Positions 32,008 to 50,389 of a stretch of DNA of 64,000 nt are shown here, piece by piece (the stretch's first letter is position 1; each line of letters opens with the position of its first letter). This DNA comes from Panorpa germanica (Eukaryota > Arthropoda > Insecta > Mecoptera > Panorpidae). The position numbers and the translations under genes are program-made. Below the pieces are notes generated by a model that saw only the letters and a program-made list of their open reading frames with translations, did not search any database and was not told the origin of the DNA. The stretch lies in NCBI GenBank assembly GCA_963678705.1, contig OY783203.1, forward strand, positions 23,542,535 through 23,606,534, given 5' to 3'.

Positions 32008-32660
32008 TCCTATATTATAATGTCCCAAGTGTATATTATATGTTTGTTTGTTGCTGAAATTCCTATGGTAGAATGAAAACGGCTCCGTCAATGTTTTTTT
32101 TTTTTTTTTAATTTAAATTATTTAATGTCGGCTTATTTCCGATGCTGAGTCCTATCACCGATGACTCAATGTTTTTAAAAGTTTGCTATTTCGTAGAGAA
32201 GGAAATTCTAAGACTTTTGGCGTCTCAGAATTTTCCACTCAATTTCCTGGAAACTCGTAGTTATGGAAAAACTAAAAAAGAATTGTTACTTTTTGCTCTA
32301 TAACTTTTATTTTGTAATAGATAGAAAGTTGAAATTTGGTATGTGTATTACGGTGTTCAATGCTAACATTTTTTGAAAATTAGAAATTGAAAAATTGGAA
32401 AAGGGGGCGTTAATTAGAGGGCCCGGTAGTAAATTTTAGAGAAAACTCAATTTTTGGATTACTTAATATTGAAATATGTTATTAAAAAAAAAATTCAAAC
32501 AAAAATGTTATTTGGGAGCACGGGTGCGGTTTTTGCCGAGGGTAAAAATTGGGCTAAAAAAATTAAATTTGATATATGGGCTGACTTTGGTACCTGGTTT
32601 ACGAATTAAAAAAAAATTCCAACTTTTGAAAAAAAACTGGTCAAATAACGACTAGATTAT
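32008..32660 (+). repeat. Helitron-like family A, copy with SINE insertion
   Basis: It starts TCCTATATTATAATGTCCCA directly after A at 32007, eight bases beyond the CTAG of the preceding copy. It is interrupted at about 32093-32165 by an antisense SINE tail, resumes with AAAGTTTGCTATTTCGTAGA, and runs into an inverted partial copy at about 32668. Confidence 0.65.
32093..32165 (-). repeat. SINE tail inserted in family A
   Basis: A T-run followed by TTTAATGTCGGCTTATTTCC and GCTGAGTCCTATCACCGATGA matches the antisense 3' end of the SINE at 19819-20088. It is 5' truncated. The flanking TTCAATGTTTTT and TCAATGTTTTTAAAAG sequences suggest a short target duplication (AATGTTTTT). Confidence 0.75.
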
Positions 32661-32667
32661 ATATAGT

Positions 32668-32870
32668 TCATATACAAAATTTAAACTTTCTAGTACAATT
32701 TATATTCTCGGCAGAAACTGCTCCCGTGCCCCTAAAATAAAATTTTGAATTTTTTTTTATTTATAATATACTTAATTATTCTACAATCCAGAATATGAAC
32801 ATTCTCCAAAGCTCCCTACCAGGCCCCATAATTTTTTCAGCACAACGCAGAATTGATAACATATCAGCTT
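32668..32870 (-). repeat. Helitron-like family A, inverted partial copy
   Basis: The minus strand reads GGGGCACGGGAGCAGTTTCT and onward, matching the family middle blocks, and ends with a TGGGGCCTGGTAGGGAGC block. It lies tail to tail with the copy at 32008-32660, giving an imperfect large palindrome. Confidence 0.6.
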
Positions 32871-33637
32871 AAATGATACCTAAAAAGAAAGGCCAATAAC
32901 CGAGCATGTTTTTAAAAAGGTTTGAACGATCGAGGCTATTTTATTTATTTTTCTAAATGCCATAAACTGCAGCAACTTTTTTTAATTTTAAAAGTTTTTA
33001 CATCTTCAAAAGCGTCTAGTATTTTTTTAAATAACGCAGATGCTTAAAACTTGGTTTATTAGATTAGGTAAACATCTGACAAATGCCAAAAAATAAAACA
33101 ATTAACATACCAACTTAAATTGGAGCACCATTGGCATTTAACTGTCAGAAATTATGTTTTTTTTAAAATAACAAAAATAGCAGTAAAAAATAAATTAGCA
33201 GACTTCGGTTAAGACATGTATGGCTCAAAATGGTCTAAATAGTGTCAACTATCATCCCCTTAAGACTTTGCACCTTGCTACCAAACACCCTGTATATATT
33301 ATCTTTGATATGGACAACTGGTACTATGATCTTACTAATATACATATTTATCTTAGTTCCCTGACGTCATATCTCTGAATTTAATGTATATGGCTGGCGT
33401 ACTGTCATATTTTTAGGTGGTTGCTGTGTTACGCAAATTTAATTAAAGTTTCTCGTATTTTATACAAATAGCGATAAGAAAAATAATAGTTGGCAGGTAA
33501 AATATTGATAGTTCTTATTATCCTAAAGCAAATACACTAACTCGTTCTGGCGTCATTGTTAATTATATATAACAAATTATTTTATTAGACTTTATAATAC
33601 TTTTCAGCACTATATATTGGGAGCTGCCAAAGAAATG
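32871..33637. other. AT-rich noncoding stretch
   Basis: Nothing coding or repetitive recognised. Confidence 0.35.
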
Positions 33638-33755
33638 TAATGCCGGTTTTACACCAGATAGACAGTTGCATAAAACTGCAACAAAATGATGTTTTTTTTA
33701 AAAGTTGCATCACTGTTTACACCAACTTGCACACATTGCAACGAAACCGGCATAA
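33638..33755. mobile_element. Harbinger MITE B (112 bp), with TAA target duplication
   Basis: The element spans 33641-33752 between TAA copies at 33638-33640 and 33753-33755. The left end, TGCCGGTTTTACACCAGATA, is the same as element A. The right end closes with AACGAAACCGGCA. Internal sequence matches the first 85 bp of element A and then jumps to the terminus, so it is a deletion derivative. Confidence 0.9.
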
Positions 33756-34581
33756 GAGGCAATATGCAGCAGATGAAATTAACTAACTAGCTAAACTACA
33801 TCATTAAAAATCAGGAAGGATTTTTGTTTTATATACAATTACATTAATTAAATAATTTAATATTTTTGTTTTTTTAGGAAGAGTTTTTATGTATATATAA
33901 ATACATTAATTACAATAAACATTGTTAACTAAAAATTGCGTTTTCTTTTTATTTATAAAATTTTTGATATTTATAATAATTCAAACATTCACTCATTGCC
34001 GCCTCTTTTGTGTCTTGCAAGAACTTCCCGCCCAACAAAGTTAGAGGATTCTAACAAATAACATGAATATATAATAGGACATATCTATGTCTGTTCATTT
34101 TTCTCTCCTTTTAAATAAGATAATTTAATTCATTTAATATTCTAGGGCACTGGATTAAATGGCGTATTTCTGAAATATGTACAGACAAGCCCATAAACTT
34201 TCATATAAATTATAGAGCATTTGTTTGTGTGGCATGAAGTTATCATAAGAGTTACTACATCATGGACCATTTCTAACATGCGAGGGGAGTTACCGATCTA
34301 TAATATATATATTATCTTTGATGTAGTCGATGTGTATATACACGTTGAAATTTTATTGACATATTAATTAAATATATTACATTTAGTAATAGTCAAAATT
34401 GTCTGTTTTTCTTACATAAACTATAATCAGATTATTGAAAAAAAAATTTAATAGTGTGTAATATATTTATTAACAGTTTAATTTATAAAACATTTATAGC
34501 AAGTAATTAACATATTCGTCAATGTAACACGTGTTTAAGAAATTAATAACTATTGTATAAATCATATTAATATATTGCTTT
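33756..34581. other. noncoding region upstream of IMPDH
   Basis: AT-rich with no recognised repeat. Contains the presumed promoter and 5' UTR of the IMPDH gene, but no core promoter element can be chosen with confidence. Confidence 0.35.
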
Positions 34582-37649
<3,068 letters not shown>

Positions 37650-38248
37650 TATTAATTAAAATATACAATTTTATTTTTTATAATTTTTTATGATATAGCT
37701 ATAAATTTTTAGAAACAATTATTAGCAAAATTTTGTGACTTATTTATAAGTCGAGAAAGTAAGATATGATTCGGAAATAGGTTTATTTTTTAGATTTCAG
37801 GCAGATTTTAATTATGTTCAATCGTTTTTATAGTTCAAATTATGAAAGTTCGGCGGCCACTCATGCTTAAAACAAGTTTTGGGGTATAAACTGCCGATAT
37901 AACTAATAAGCACCGACTCACTTATTTTTCTATAATGTATATAGAAACGACTAAGATAAAATTCATTATCGTATTATAGATTTATACCGCTCTTATAACC
38001 TCTTTTAAGTTTAAATCGCCGTCGAACTATCGTGATTTGGACTATAATATAATAATATATATATATATATATTTATTATATATATAGTTATTTACAGAAG
38101 ATTTAAAATTATGACTTGTTTATAAAAATCGTTACTGTTTATAATTTTTTTTTTTAATTAAACACTGAAAACTAATTTCAATTTAAAGCTTTACATTCTG
38201 GAAATGGGACTGTAATTAGAAATGTTTCAAATGTATTAAATTTAATAT

Positions 38249-38299
<51 letters not shown>

Positions 38300-38780
38300 C
38301 ATTACTTTTATAACAATAAATAATAAACAGAAAATTCTACGAATTTAAATATATGACGTCGTGTATATACATACATATTTTTTAAAATATTAACAGTATC
38401 TTTTCCTGATACGCTTCATTCTCTAACAGGCCATTATTATAACTATATATTTCACAACGTTATTTATGTCTATGTCAGGTCTTCCTTAAGATAAAAATAT
38501 AACCAATTAATTACTGTATAATTTTTAAAAATTAGTTTCCATGCAAAACCATGAGGCTTACATTTAGAGCAGTCAGGATAGTTATTCAACTATTCGCAAT
38601 ATTTTTCGCGATATATTCATGTTATATTGCACGCATATATTTTAATGTTATAATATAAATATTAATATGAATTAATAAGTAAAATAAAATTTATAATGTG
38701 TGTTAGTGTACTTAGTGTGCAGATTTAATCAAAAGTCGATATCGAAGCCACGGGTATATGTATAATGATAACAGACACCT
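37650..38780. other. 3' flank of IMPDH, noncoding
   Basis: AT-rich with TA tracts at about 38052-38072 and 38255-38285. No gene recognised. Confidence 0.4.
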
Positions 38781-38850
38781 TTTTTAAATTTATTTAACGT
38801 CTGCTTATTCTCTATGATGAGTCCTATTATCGACGGCTTCCTACTTTGTT
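38781..38850 (-). repeat. SINE tail fragment
   Basis: TTTATTTAACGTCTGCTTAT followed by GATGAGTCCTATTATCGACGG is an antisense copy of the 3' end of the SINE family. Confidence 0.65.
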
Positions 38851-39520
38851 AAAAAAAATTTTTTTTTATTATTATTACACTTTGTCTTTAAAGCTGAACA
38901 TTACTAATCTTTCCAAAATTCATCAGTCATACTGGTAATGTAAGTCAATTTTTTTTAACTTAATAGGAATGTGTAGCTGTAATTTCAATAATAAAAACTG
39001 AAATAAATAAATTTACATCACTGCAAAGTGTCTATTTATTGCTTGTTCTACAATAATCAGAAGTAATAAGCAATAAAAAAGAATACGGGATCACTGATAA
39101 TTTCTTCTGTTAAAATATAAAATAATTTGTAGTTTGGGTGGACCCGTACTTTATTTTCTAATAAACAACCAATGGACATGCAAACTAATTTTTGTACATA
39201 AGGCGCTTTTCCACCGGAGTGTTAAGCACTAGTTATAAATTATGATGCAAAATTCAGGTGGAACAGTTAGTGCCTTTAGTATTGTTCATTATTCTAACAA
39301 TTTAATAATCTATTCAATAATAATATTAGTACTAATTCCATAAGCTAATTTCCATATTTGTGAATGTTATATACTCATATTGATGTACATATATTTTTAT
39401 AATTTTTATCTACAAAAGTTTGTAAAGAAAAATGATTTATTTAATAAAATAAGATTATAACGATAGTGTATTTATTTAAACATATATATAGTCTGCTGGA
39501 CAGAAGTGTGTACGTATCGC
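38851..39520. other. AT-rich noncoding stretch
   Basis: Nothing recognised. Confidence 0.35.
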
Positions 39521-40440
39521 GGTTTTTTTTTGTAACGAACTAAGAAATGAAATTCAATGAAGACTACAATATGTAAAAGAGAAACTACTAAAAATTTATT
39601 GATTAGAAACCACCCAGTCTGACTAAAAAGTTTTTTTTAAATTTTAAGTTCGGTTATTTATTATATCATAATGAAGTATTATTTGTCAAACTCCTCAAGT
39701 CTTTAAGGGGGAGTGACGGGATAAGGGTTCCATTTTTTTTAAATTTATTTATATTAATGTGCGAAGTATTAAATTTATTGTGTAAAAATTTGAAGTTGAA
39801 GTAAAACTGTCTGAGATATAGAGTTTTAACTTCATCTCTGGTTTCGTTTCGTACTTCTTTGAAACTTTTTTTCACGTTTTTCTCACACTTAGCTTTTTCA
39901 GAGTCGGTCTCTCTAGGTGTCCAAAATCTACTGTACCGATCCTTTTGAAATTTTCACACTCTTTCTTTACATAAATGCCGAGGTAGCGCTGTCGATTTTT
40001 TTTTTATTTTAACGTATTCCAAAATAACAAAGTTTCTGATTTTTTTCATGAAGAATTGGTATTTTGACTTCTAAGTACTGTAAAAAAATTGAATAATCAA
40101 TAAGAAAAACTCGACAGGGTTACCTGCAGGAATTTGTCAACTAATAAAATCATTTGGTTTTTTTAATTCAAATAATTCAGTGATAAGTTGAAGTGAAGTG
40201 ATAAGAATGCCTCATTTCTTGAAATTTATTTGTGAAAATTTTAAAAAGTATTCTTCAAATGTCATTTTGTCATGTAGTTATTATAGAAATAATTATATAT
40301 TTACTGTGTCGTCAAAAAACATTATCGAAAATATGGTCGATATTTTTTGTATCGACCGATATCTTATGTCGACCTTACCCCCACTACACCCCCGACCCAC
40401 CCTTAATATCAGTAATGTGATACTAATCTGATTTGTTAAT
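39520..40440. other. unclassified, repeat-like region
   Basis: The minus strand reads like the noncoding part of a dispersed repeat (an AATTTCAAAAGGATCGGTAC box near 39940, and A-rich phrases such as TGAAAAAAATCAGAAACTTT). The right end holds GGTCGATATTTTTTGTATCG and CGACCGATATCTTATGTCGACC, nested complementary pieces (40333-40373). I find no second copy in this window and no coding signal. Confidence 0.35.
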
Positions 40441-40489
40441 CAAAAAAAGTCTGAAGGTATCCATAAAAAAAAACTAAGTTAGTTTAAAC

Positions 40490-41470
40490 CACTACTCCTT
40501 CTCCCTCCCGTTTCTACTCTGCATTTCTTCTCTACCTCCGTCAGTCACCTCTTCTCTTCACTGCCTCCCTTTAATAACTGCAAAATCTTCTTTCTCCTTT
40601 TTACTTTTTGCTCAAATTAATACTCAATGTGTTTTAGCGTTTATATCTCTCTCCCGCATACCTTGTACATCTTTCCTCTCTATTTTCCTAATATCTGCTG
40701 CCTTTCTCTAGGTGTCCCAATCTAAATCTTGCGATTCTTCTTATGTTGCTTGTCTCTTTTTCTCCTAAAAATTCCGGTATCTCTCTCCCAAATCCTCTTG
40801 TACCTTTCATTATATTTGCTTTTATCAATTTTTTCCATTCTTTCTTACTGCTGTTTTTCCTATCTCTCTGTTTCTTCTCCTTAGCTCTTCTTCCACACTT
40901 ATGCCTTCTTCTCTCTGCCTCTTCTGTTGCCATTCTGTTCGTTTTAAAGTACTCGTTTCTCCTTTTCGTTCCTCCCCTTCGTCCCTACTTTCTACTTTTT
41001 TTCCTTTTTTTCATTAGGATCTCGCATTCAGCATTTCATTTTCTCATTTTTTCCTCGAATTTAACTATTTACTACTTCGATTCTTATTTGGCCTCTTTGC
41101 ACCTCCTCTATTACCATATATTTCGTCGTGCACTTGTCCAGCCCTAACACCCATTTGACATACTTTTCCTGAATATTTTCCACCTGCTTTTCATCTTTCC
41201 TTTCCCATATTTCTGCTCAGTAAAGCATCATGTTCGTCATGAGCCTATCAAACATCTAGAGTCTTTTTTGTATATCCGCCCCAAACATCTTTTTCCCTAT
41301 TCTCCACACCCTTTCCATCGCTTTCTTTGCTACCTCTCGTACCTGCGCCTCTTCGCCGTTGTTAATTTTAAACGTGTACCCCAGATATCTAAATTTATCC
41401 ACCTCCTCTATGTCCTCTTCTTTGTATTTCCTTTATCCTTTTTCCTCCCCTACTAGAGTAATTCACCTCA
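40490..41470 (-). pseudogene. LINE fragment (minus strand)
   Basis: The minus frame 40933-40688 contains GFGREIPEFLGEKETSNIRR and IARFRLGHLEKGSRY, a block shared with the LINE at 50390-52800 (MRRIARFRLGNEEKGNRY) and the copy at 57405-59080. Further upstream on the minus strand (41460-41140) are MFDRLMTN and KYVKWVLGLDKCTT-like pieces, which follow the reverse transcriptase in this family. There are many frameshifts, and the reverse transcriptase core is absent. Confidence 0.7.
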
Positions 41471-41795
41471 ATGAAAGCACGAGCCCGAAAAAGTTTGGGT
41501 ATCCCTGTTCCAGACTTACAAGCATAAATAAAATATTGTCAACTATATGTTTATAATAAGGGAACGTATCAAATATGTAAATATATAATTATATAAAAAT
41601 AAAAACTTATAGATTATTTAGTTTAAACTTTTTAGCTAAAAATTCATAATTGGTTTATGAACCATAACTGAGTTTATATAAAACTGCACTGTATGTTGGT
41701 AAAGTAGGCTTTCAAAATCTCAAATATGCAATTATTTTTATTCAATTCTCAATATTGTAGAAGTTATTAACGATAGAAATAGTCATTTTACCCTT
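41471..41795. other. noncoding stretch
   Basis: Nothing recognised. Confidence 0.35.
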
Positions 41796-41799
41796 TAAA

Positions 41800-42385
41800 A
41801 AAAAATTCGAACTTTTTTTCAAAATTTGGAATTTTTTTTTCGATTTGTAAATTAGGTGCCAAAGTTAGTCTATATAAAAAATTTCAACTTTCTATCACAA
41901 TTTTTAACCCTCGACAAAAACCGCCCCCGTGCCTCTAAATAAAATTTTGAATTTTTCTTTTTTAATATGATATTATATAAATGCAAAATCCAAAATTTGA
42001 GCTTTCTCAAAAGTTCTCTACCCGGCCCCATAATTTTTTCAGGGCCCCTTTTATAAAATTTTAAATTTCTAAATTTTGTATTATGATCATATTTAAGAGC
42101 GTAATAAATTTCACCTTTCTAACTTTTACGATTAAAAATTTACATACCAAAAAGTGCTCATTTTTTTCCAGTTTTTCTTAAAGTACGGGTTTCCAGGAAA
42201 TTCAGGGAAAAATCCGGGGACGCTAAAAGTCTTAGAATTTTTTTTTCTACAAAATAAGCAATTTTCAGAAACATTGACGGAGCCGTTCTCGAGCTACCAT
42301 ACAAAATTCACTACTAAACATATAATAGATCATAAACATACACCTGGGACATTATAATATACACCTAGAACATTATGATAGAGGA
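41800..42385 (-). repeat. Helitron-like family A, 3'-truncated copy
   Basis: The minus strand starts with two successive 5' ends, CCTCTATCATAATGTTCTAG at about 42385 and TATTATAATGTCCCAGGTGT at about 42360, then the CTCGAGAACGG box, the AAGACTTTTAGCG box and middle blocks, stopping near 41800 before the CTAG terminus. The doubled 5' end is unusual. Confidence 0.65.
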
Positions 42386-43529
42386 TAGATTCGTTAATTT
42401 TTGGATATTTAATAAATTATAAACGCAATGTACATTTATTAACTTATATTTCAATAAAGAATTAAAATATCGACTCCCAAAAAATGAGAAAACGCTTAAA
42501 AGAAAATTCAATCAATTCAGTCAAATCAGTCAATTTGACCGCTTTGATCTATTCTATTTTACCGTTTTTTAAACCGAAAACGTTTGTTCTTGCGTACGGT
42601 TAACAAATATTTGCCAAATGAGAACGAACTTTGTCACTGTGTTGCTTTGTGTGAACGAAATGAGAAGACACATGTGTCTTTGTACACAAAAACCAAATGG
42701 TTGGACCACAACATGCAAGTGTGAACGCAGCCTATGAGACAACATAGGTTCAACTTATATGAACTGATGAACATACTCACTCATTGATACTCATTAATTA
42801 TTAGGCAGCGGTGATAGGGCAGGCGTTAAATAAATTAAATTAAAATATATGCTGTGGATTAAAAATTCTGTAATATAAAATTATAATAAATAAATATTAG
42901 GCATATTAATCATACTAATCGTAAATAAAATATTAATAACCTCAAAATTATCTTTTAAAATAATAAATAACCTCAAAATTATTGTAAACCCAATTATACT
43001 TACTCCATATGATAATAAAAGCAAAAACCATAAATAAATAAATAACTGTAAATTATTTAATAATGATTAATAAGTATAAGAAATAATTAATAAATTTAAA
43101 AAATAAATTAAATACAATATAAACAAGGATATATTTTGCAGGCAATGTTTTGCATTGTTTTGTGGCCAGCTGCTGTGGTTATGGTTGTTTTATGACATTT
43201 TATGGTTTACTTATCTAGAACATGAACAACTTTGACTTGGATAAATATATACGATATATCCTGTATCAGTTTATGAAATAATAAACCATGAATCTTCAAA
43301 ATTAGTTATATTATCTTTGCATCAAATCATACTGTTTCTTTATTTGCAATTTTACTGAATTTTACCAAATTTGACACAACAGGTTATTTAAATAAAATAA
43401 ATGAACTGTTCATTAACATAATGACATGGATTTTAAGTGATTTTAATTATGTCAAATGAAGTGTAATTTGTTAATACTCGTACTTTTATATATGTAACAC
43501 TATTGCCGGTGGATTTAATTGGGTTGAAA
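42386..43529. other. noncoding; SINE trace and MITE-like end, upstream of the ZAD gene
   Basis: At 42712-42734 AGTGTGAACGCAGCCTATGA resembles the end of a DNA-transposon MITE (GGCTGCGTTCACAC when complemented), but no partner end was found. At 42785-42840 TTAGGCAGCGGTGATAGGGC and GGCGTTAAATAAATTAAAT form a sense SINE tail fragment. The last 700 bp are AT-rich and presumably hold the ZAD gene promoter. Confidence 0.4.
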
Positions 43530-47212
<3,683 letters not shown>

Positions 47213-47262
47213 ATATAGCAGAAACCCTACAGTGTGTCTCAATAAAATAAATACAGACATAT

Positions 47263-47403
47263 ACCGATGGCTATACACAAACGCCTACATAGTGGGAGAG
47301 TCCTTATAATTGTGATATGTGTACTAGAACGTTTGTTTCAAGATCTATAATTATGTCGCATTAAAAGAAACACAATTACGATACCTTTTAAACATGGCAG
47401 AAA
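47263..47403 (+). pseudogene. tandem duplicate of the last ZAD-gene exon end
   Basis: From ACCGATGGCTATACACAAAC this copies 47083-47224 with a 180-bp offset. It covers the last one and a half fingers, the former stop and a little 3' UTR. It has a one-base deletion near 47292 and substitutions (for example ATAAAAAG changed to TTAAAAG, a stop), so it no longer codes. It lies downstream of the functional stop, in the 3' UTR or just beyond. Confidence 0.9.
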
Positions 47404-48130
47404 TATATATGAAAGTTTAATGCGCATTTATAATAAATCAAAGAAATAAAAAAGAAGTAAATTATTATATTTGGTTGTTTAATTTTTTTTTTGTCAAACT
47501 TTAAAATTAATCTTAAGATGGTTTCTAATGTCCGTAAATTTAATTTTATTTTCTTTCATTTTATTTTCGATATTGCTCTTATTACTAAAGACCTCTTACA
47601 ATGTTTGAAGTTTTTATGACATCGAGATCTTATATATCTCGACTATACATTCTATATAATCAATTACACGAAACAACAACCAAACCCATTAAATCCAGGA
47701 ATCGAAGCGAATTTTAAAGTAACTTTCAATTTAGACTAGATATGAATCTAATATAATTATAATTACAATAATGTAATATTAAAATTATGTTTTTAATAAA
47801 ATTTGAAGTATGATTATTAGTTTTTATTTACAAACAAACAAAACTAATTTATAAATAAACAAACTGCTTACACTAGATAAAATGGAAACCGTGACATATT
47901 TACACTGAATGTAATAGAACCTGAAGATAAATGGAGTAGAATAGGGTTTTATATAAATGTAATATAGTTTATATCAATTACTAGGCTTTTGTTTTATTTA
48001 CAAACATTCAAAATTAGAAACTTACCCAACTTAAATGAGCTGCTACTGGTGAACTACGCATGCGAAAGTTGTATGAACGACTGCTGTTAGCGTGGACCCT
48101 TCTCTTTCGATTGCCGTATTAGCCTTCATT
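47404..48130. other. AT-rich noncoding stretch
   Basis: Nothing recognised. Confidence 0.4.
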
Positions 48131-48134
48131 TGTA

Positions 48135-48420
48135 TAAGATCTACTTTTTTGATTTACCAGAAAAATGACAATAGTTTTAATAGAGCAACAAATTGTCATG
48201 AAAAATGTATAAGAAACTCAAAAAGTCGCAAGTGAAGTTTATCTTTTATTAAAAGTGGCGGTGAATGTTTATCACTCGCGCATCTTTTCGAGTGGTTTTG
48301 ATGTTTCCAAGATGATGCACGCCCGGGAAGTTTTTGCTCGTCAAAAATATTGAAAAAAGCAGTAATCTGATCAGATCGGATCGTCGGTTCGTCTGTTTAT
48401 GCAATTTGTGAAACTGAAGG
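48135..48420 (+). pseudogene. mariner transposase N-terminal fragment
   Basis: Frames give MTIVLIEQQIVMKN, SEVYLLLKVAVNVYHSRIF, a WF-x-x-F-x-DDARPG-like turn (about 48290-48330), and IRSDRRF near 48385, the order of the mariner helix-turn-helix region. It is frameshifted and stopped, with no catalytic part following. Confidence 0.6.
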
Positions 48421-49291
48421 AATATATTGAAGGGGAAAGTAATTAAATATGTATTAATTAAAAATAAAAAGTTTTACAAAATCAGTCTCGTTTAAAAATA
48501 GACATACCTCGTATATTTTAAAAAGAGTTTCTGGTTATCAATTCTTGATCAATTGTTTCTTAAATTTTGCATTATTTATATCGGTATGCATCGGACTGTG
48601 TTTAGTTGTGGCCCTGAATTGAAATATTAAATTTCAAATTGAATTTTATTTTTTAAAAATATGTTGTGTGTTGTTGCAAAATAAATATAATCTTTTAATT
48701 TGATTATTTTCAATTAAAAAGAAATTTTTCCTTTTAAAGAAAAAGTGCATAATAGAGGAAACAATTTTCTTAATAAAAAATGTTCAGGAATGAAAAAATA
48801 ATAAATATACTTTTTAACGTGGAAATGTTTTAGAATTTGATTAAATGAGAGAGCCGTGTCTTAATTTATATAAAACTGTGCAATACTCGGATAATTAAGA
48901 CAACTTCAGCGCGTAATGTTAATGAGTTAATGTAGTTTTTTTTAATATATTTTCGTTATTAATATATCAATCTATATCTGTATTCTAAATTTCAACTTTG
49001 TATTTATATTTTAGCATTAGTGCTCCCTACATACCTCCGGCACTGAACTGAATTTGTCAAATTTTAGGCACGAGCATCTATTTTGTTTGTATACAAGAAC
49101 ATATATACTAAATTATACCCTTTCATCTGTGTATATTCGATATTCGCCGATCAACTTTTTCTCGAGATGTTTGAATTTTTATTTCAATTTAACTTCAGTT
49201 CACGATGTCATTTCTTCTTACCTTCTCATACCAATTTTTACAATAATTGTTAAACAAAAGAAGTGAAGAAGATGACACAAGAGATGCAGTA
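48421..49291. other. AT-rich noncoding stretch with repeat trace
   Basis: About 49005-49070 (TTAGCATTAGTGCTCCCTAC) resembles 9425-9480 and may be related to repeat family C. No gene recognised. Confidence 0.35.
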
Positions 49292-50199
49292 TTATGCCGG
49301 TTTCACACCAAATAGACAGTTGCAGTTTTATGCAACGTTGCAATGTGGTGCAACACAACGAGTTGCACTTTTGCACGTTGCACGGCAACAGACTATTTGC
49401 ATGGAACAGACCCATAATAACGCTTTCACACCAAATAGACAGTTGCATAAAACTGCAACAAAAACTGGTTTTTTTTAAAAGTTGCATCACTGTTTACACC
49501 AACTAGACAGGTTTTGCAACTTCCTGGTCCTGGGATCTTGGACTATCATAAATAAAACAGTTTATTGTATTTTTTATATTAAATTTAATTAATAATATTA
49601 ATAGAGAAAAAAATAAAATAATAAATGGGACAAAAATAAAAAGTTATTACAATAACAAATTAAAAATAAATAAATAATATAATATAAGTCCTTTGCTTGC
49701 ATAATACTCCAAATCTGAAAATAAGAATTAAGTTAATACTAGATAAGTACTTGATATAAGGAATTATAGTTATGGCACCTACATATTTGGAATAGATTTT
49801 ATCTGTATACATACCGTGCTTATATATTATTAACTGCTTTGTTAATATTAAAATGCAAATCGGAAGAAGATTAATTGAAACGTATGTTTATAAAAATGTA
49901 TCAAAATAAATCACAAACAATTAAATACACAGACTGTACAAATATACTTCAGAGAAATACTCATGTTTGGATAGAAAGAGATAAAAGTATATTCATTTCA
50001 TGTTTCTCCCCTCTCTTGTATCGAATGTAACCGAGTTTCTTTCATCTTTACACTTTACCGACTCCGTGTTGTGTTGCAAAGAACTGCAATAAATGACAAA
50101 AACGTGTCTAGTTGGTGTAAACAGTGATGCAACTTTTAAAAAAAACCAGTTTTTGTTGCAGTTTTATGCAACTGTCTATCTGGTGTAAAACCGGCATTA
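49292..50199. mobile_element. Harbinger element C (902 bp), with TTA target duplication
   Basis: The element spans 49295-50196, flanked by TTA at 49292-49294 and 50197-50199. Ends are TGCCGGTTTCACACCAAATA and, complemented, TGCCGGTTTTACACCAGATA. A second internal copy of the terminus (GCTTTCACACCAAATAGACA, about 49420) follows the left end, mirroring element A's right side, of which 49295-49506 is the reverse complement. No transposase remains; the interior is AT-rich. Confidence 0.92.
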
Positions 50200-50389
50200 G
50201 ACGACAACCCTATGGCAGCTGTTGAGTCGACTCATAATGTATCAATATAATGTTGTGATACAAAATGACTTAAGTCAAAAATAATTAAATAAATAAAAAT
50301 ATAATAGTTCTTATATTCTATCAGGTTCGTGATTTAATCAACTACTAGGACAACAACAGGAATATTACGCAGTAAATTCTCTACCTCTG

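Noticed and set aside
42712-42735. MITE with GTGTGAACGCAGCC end
   Set aside because: Only one end is seen, with no inverted partner and no target duplication, so it is mentioned only in the description of the stretch.
49218-49506. Overlapping frames with CNVVQHNELHFCTLHGNRLF
   Set aside because: They lie in the compound terminus of Harbinger element C and recur unchanged in element A (28715-28900) because the DNA is repeated; not coding.
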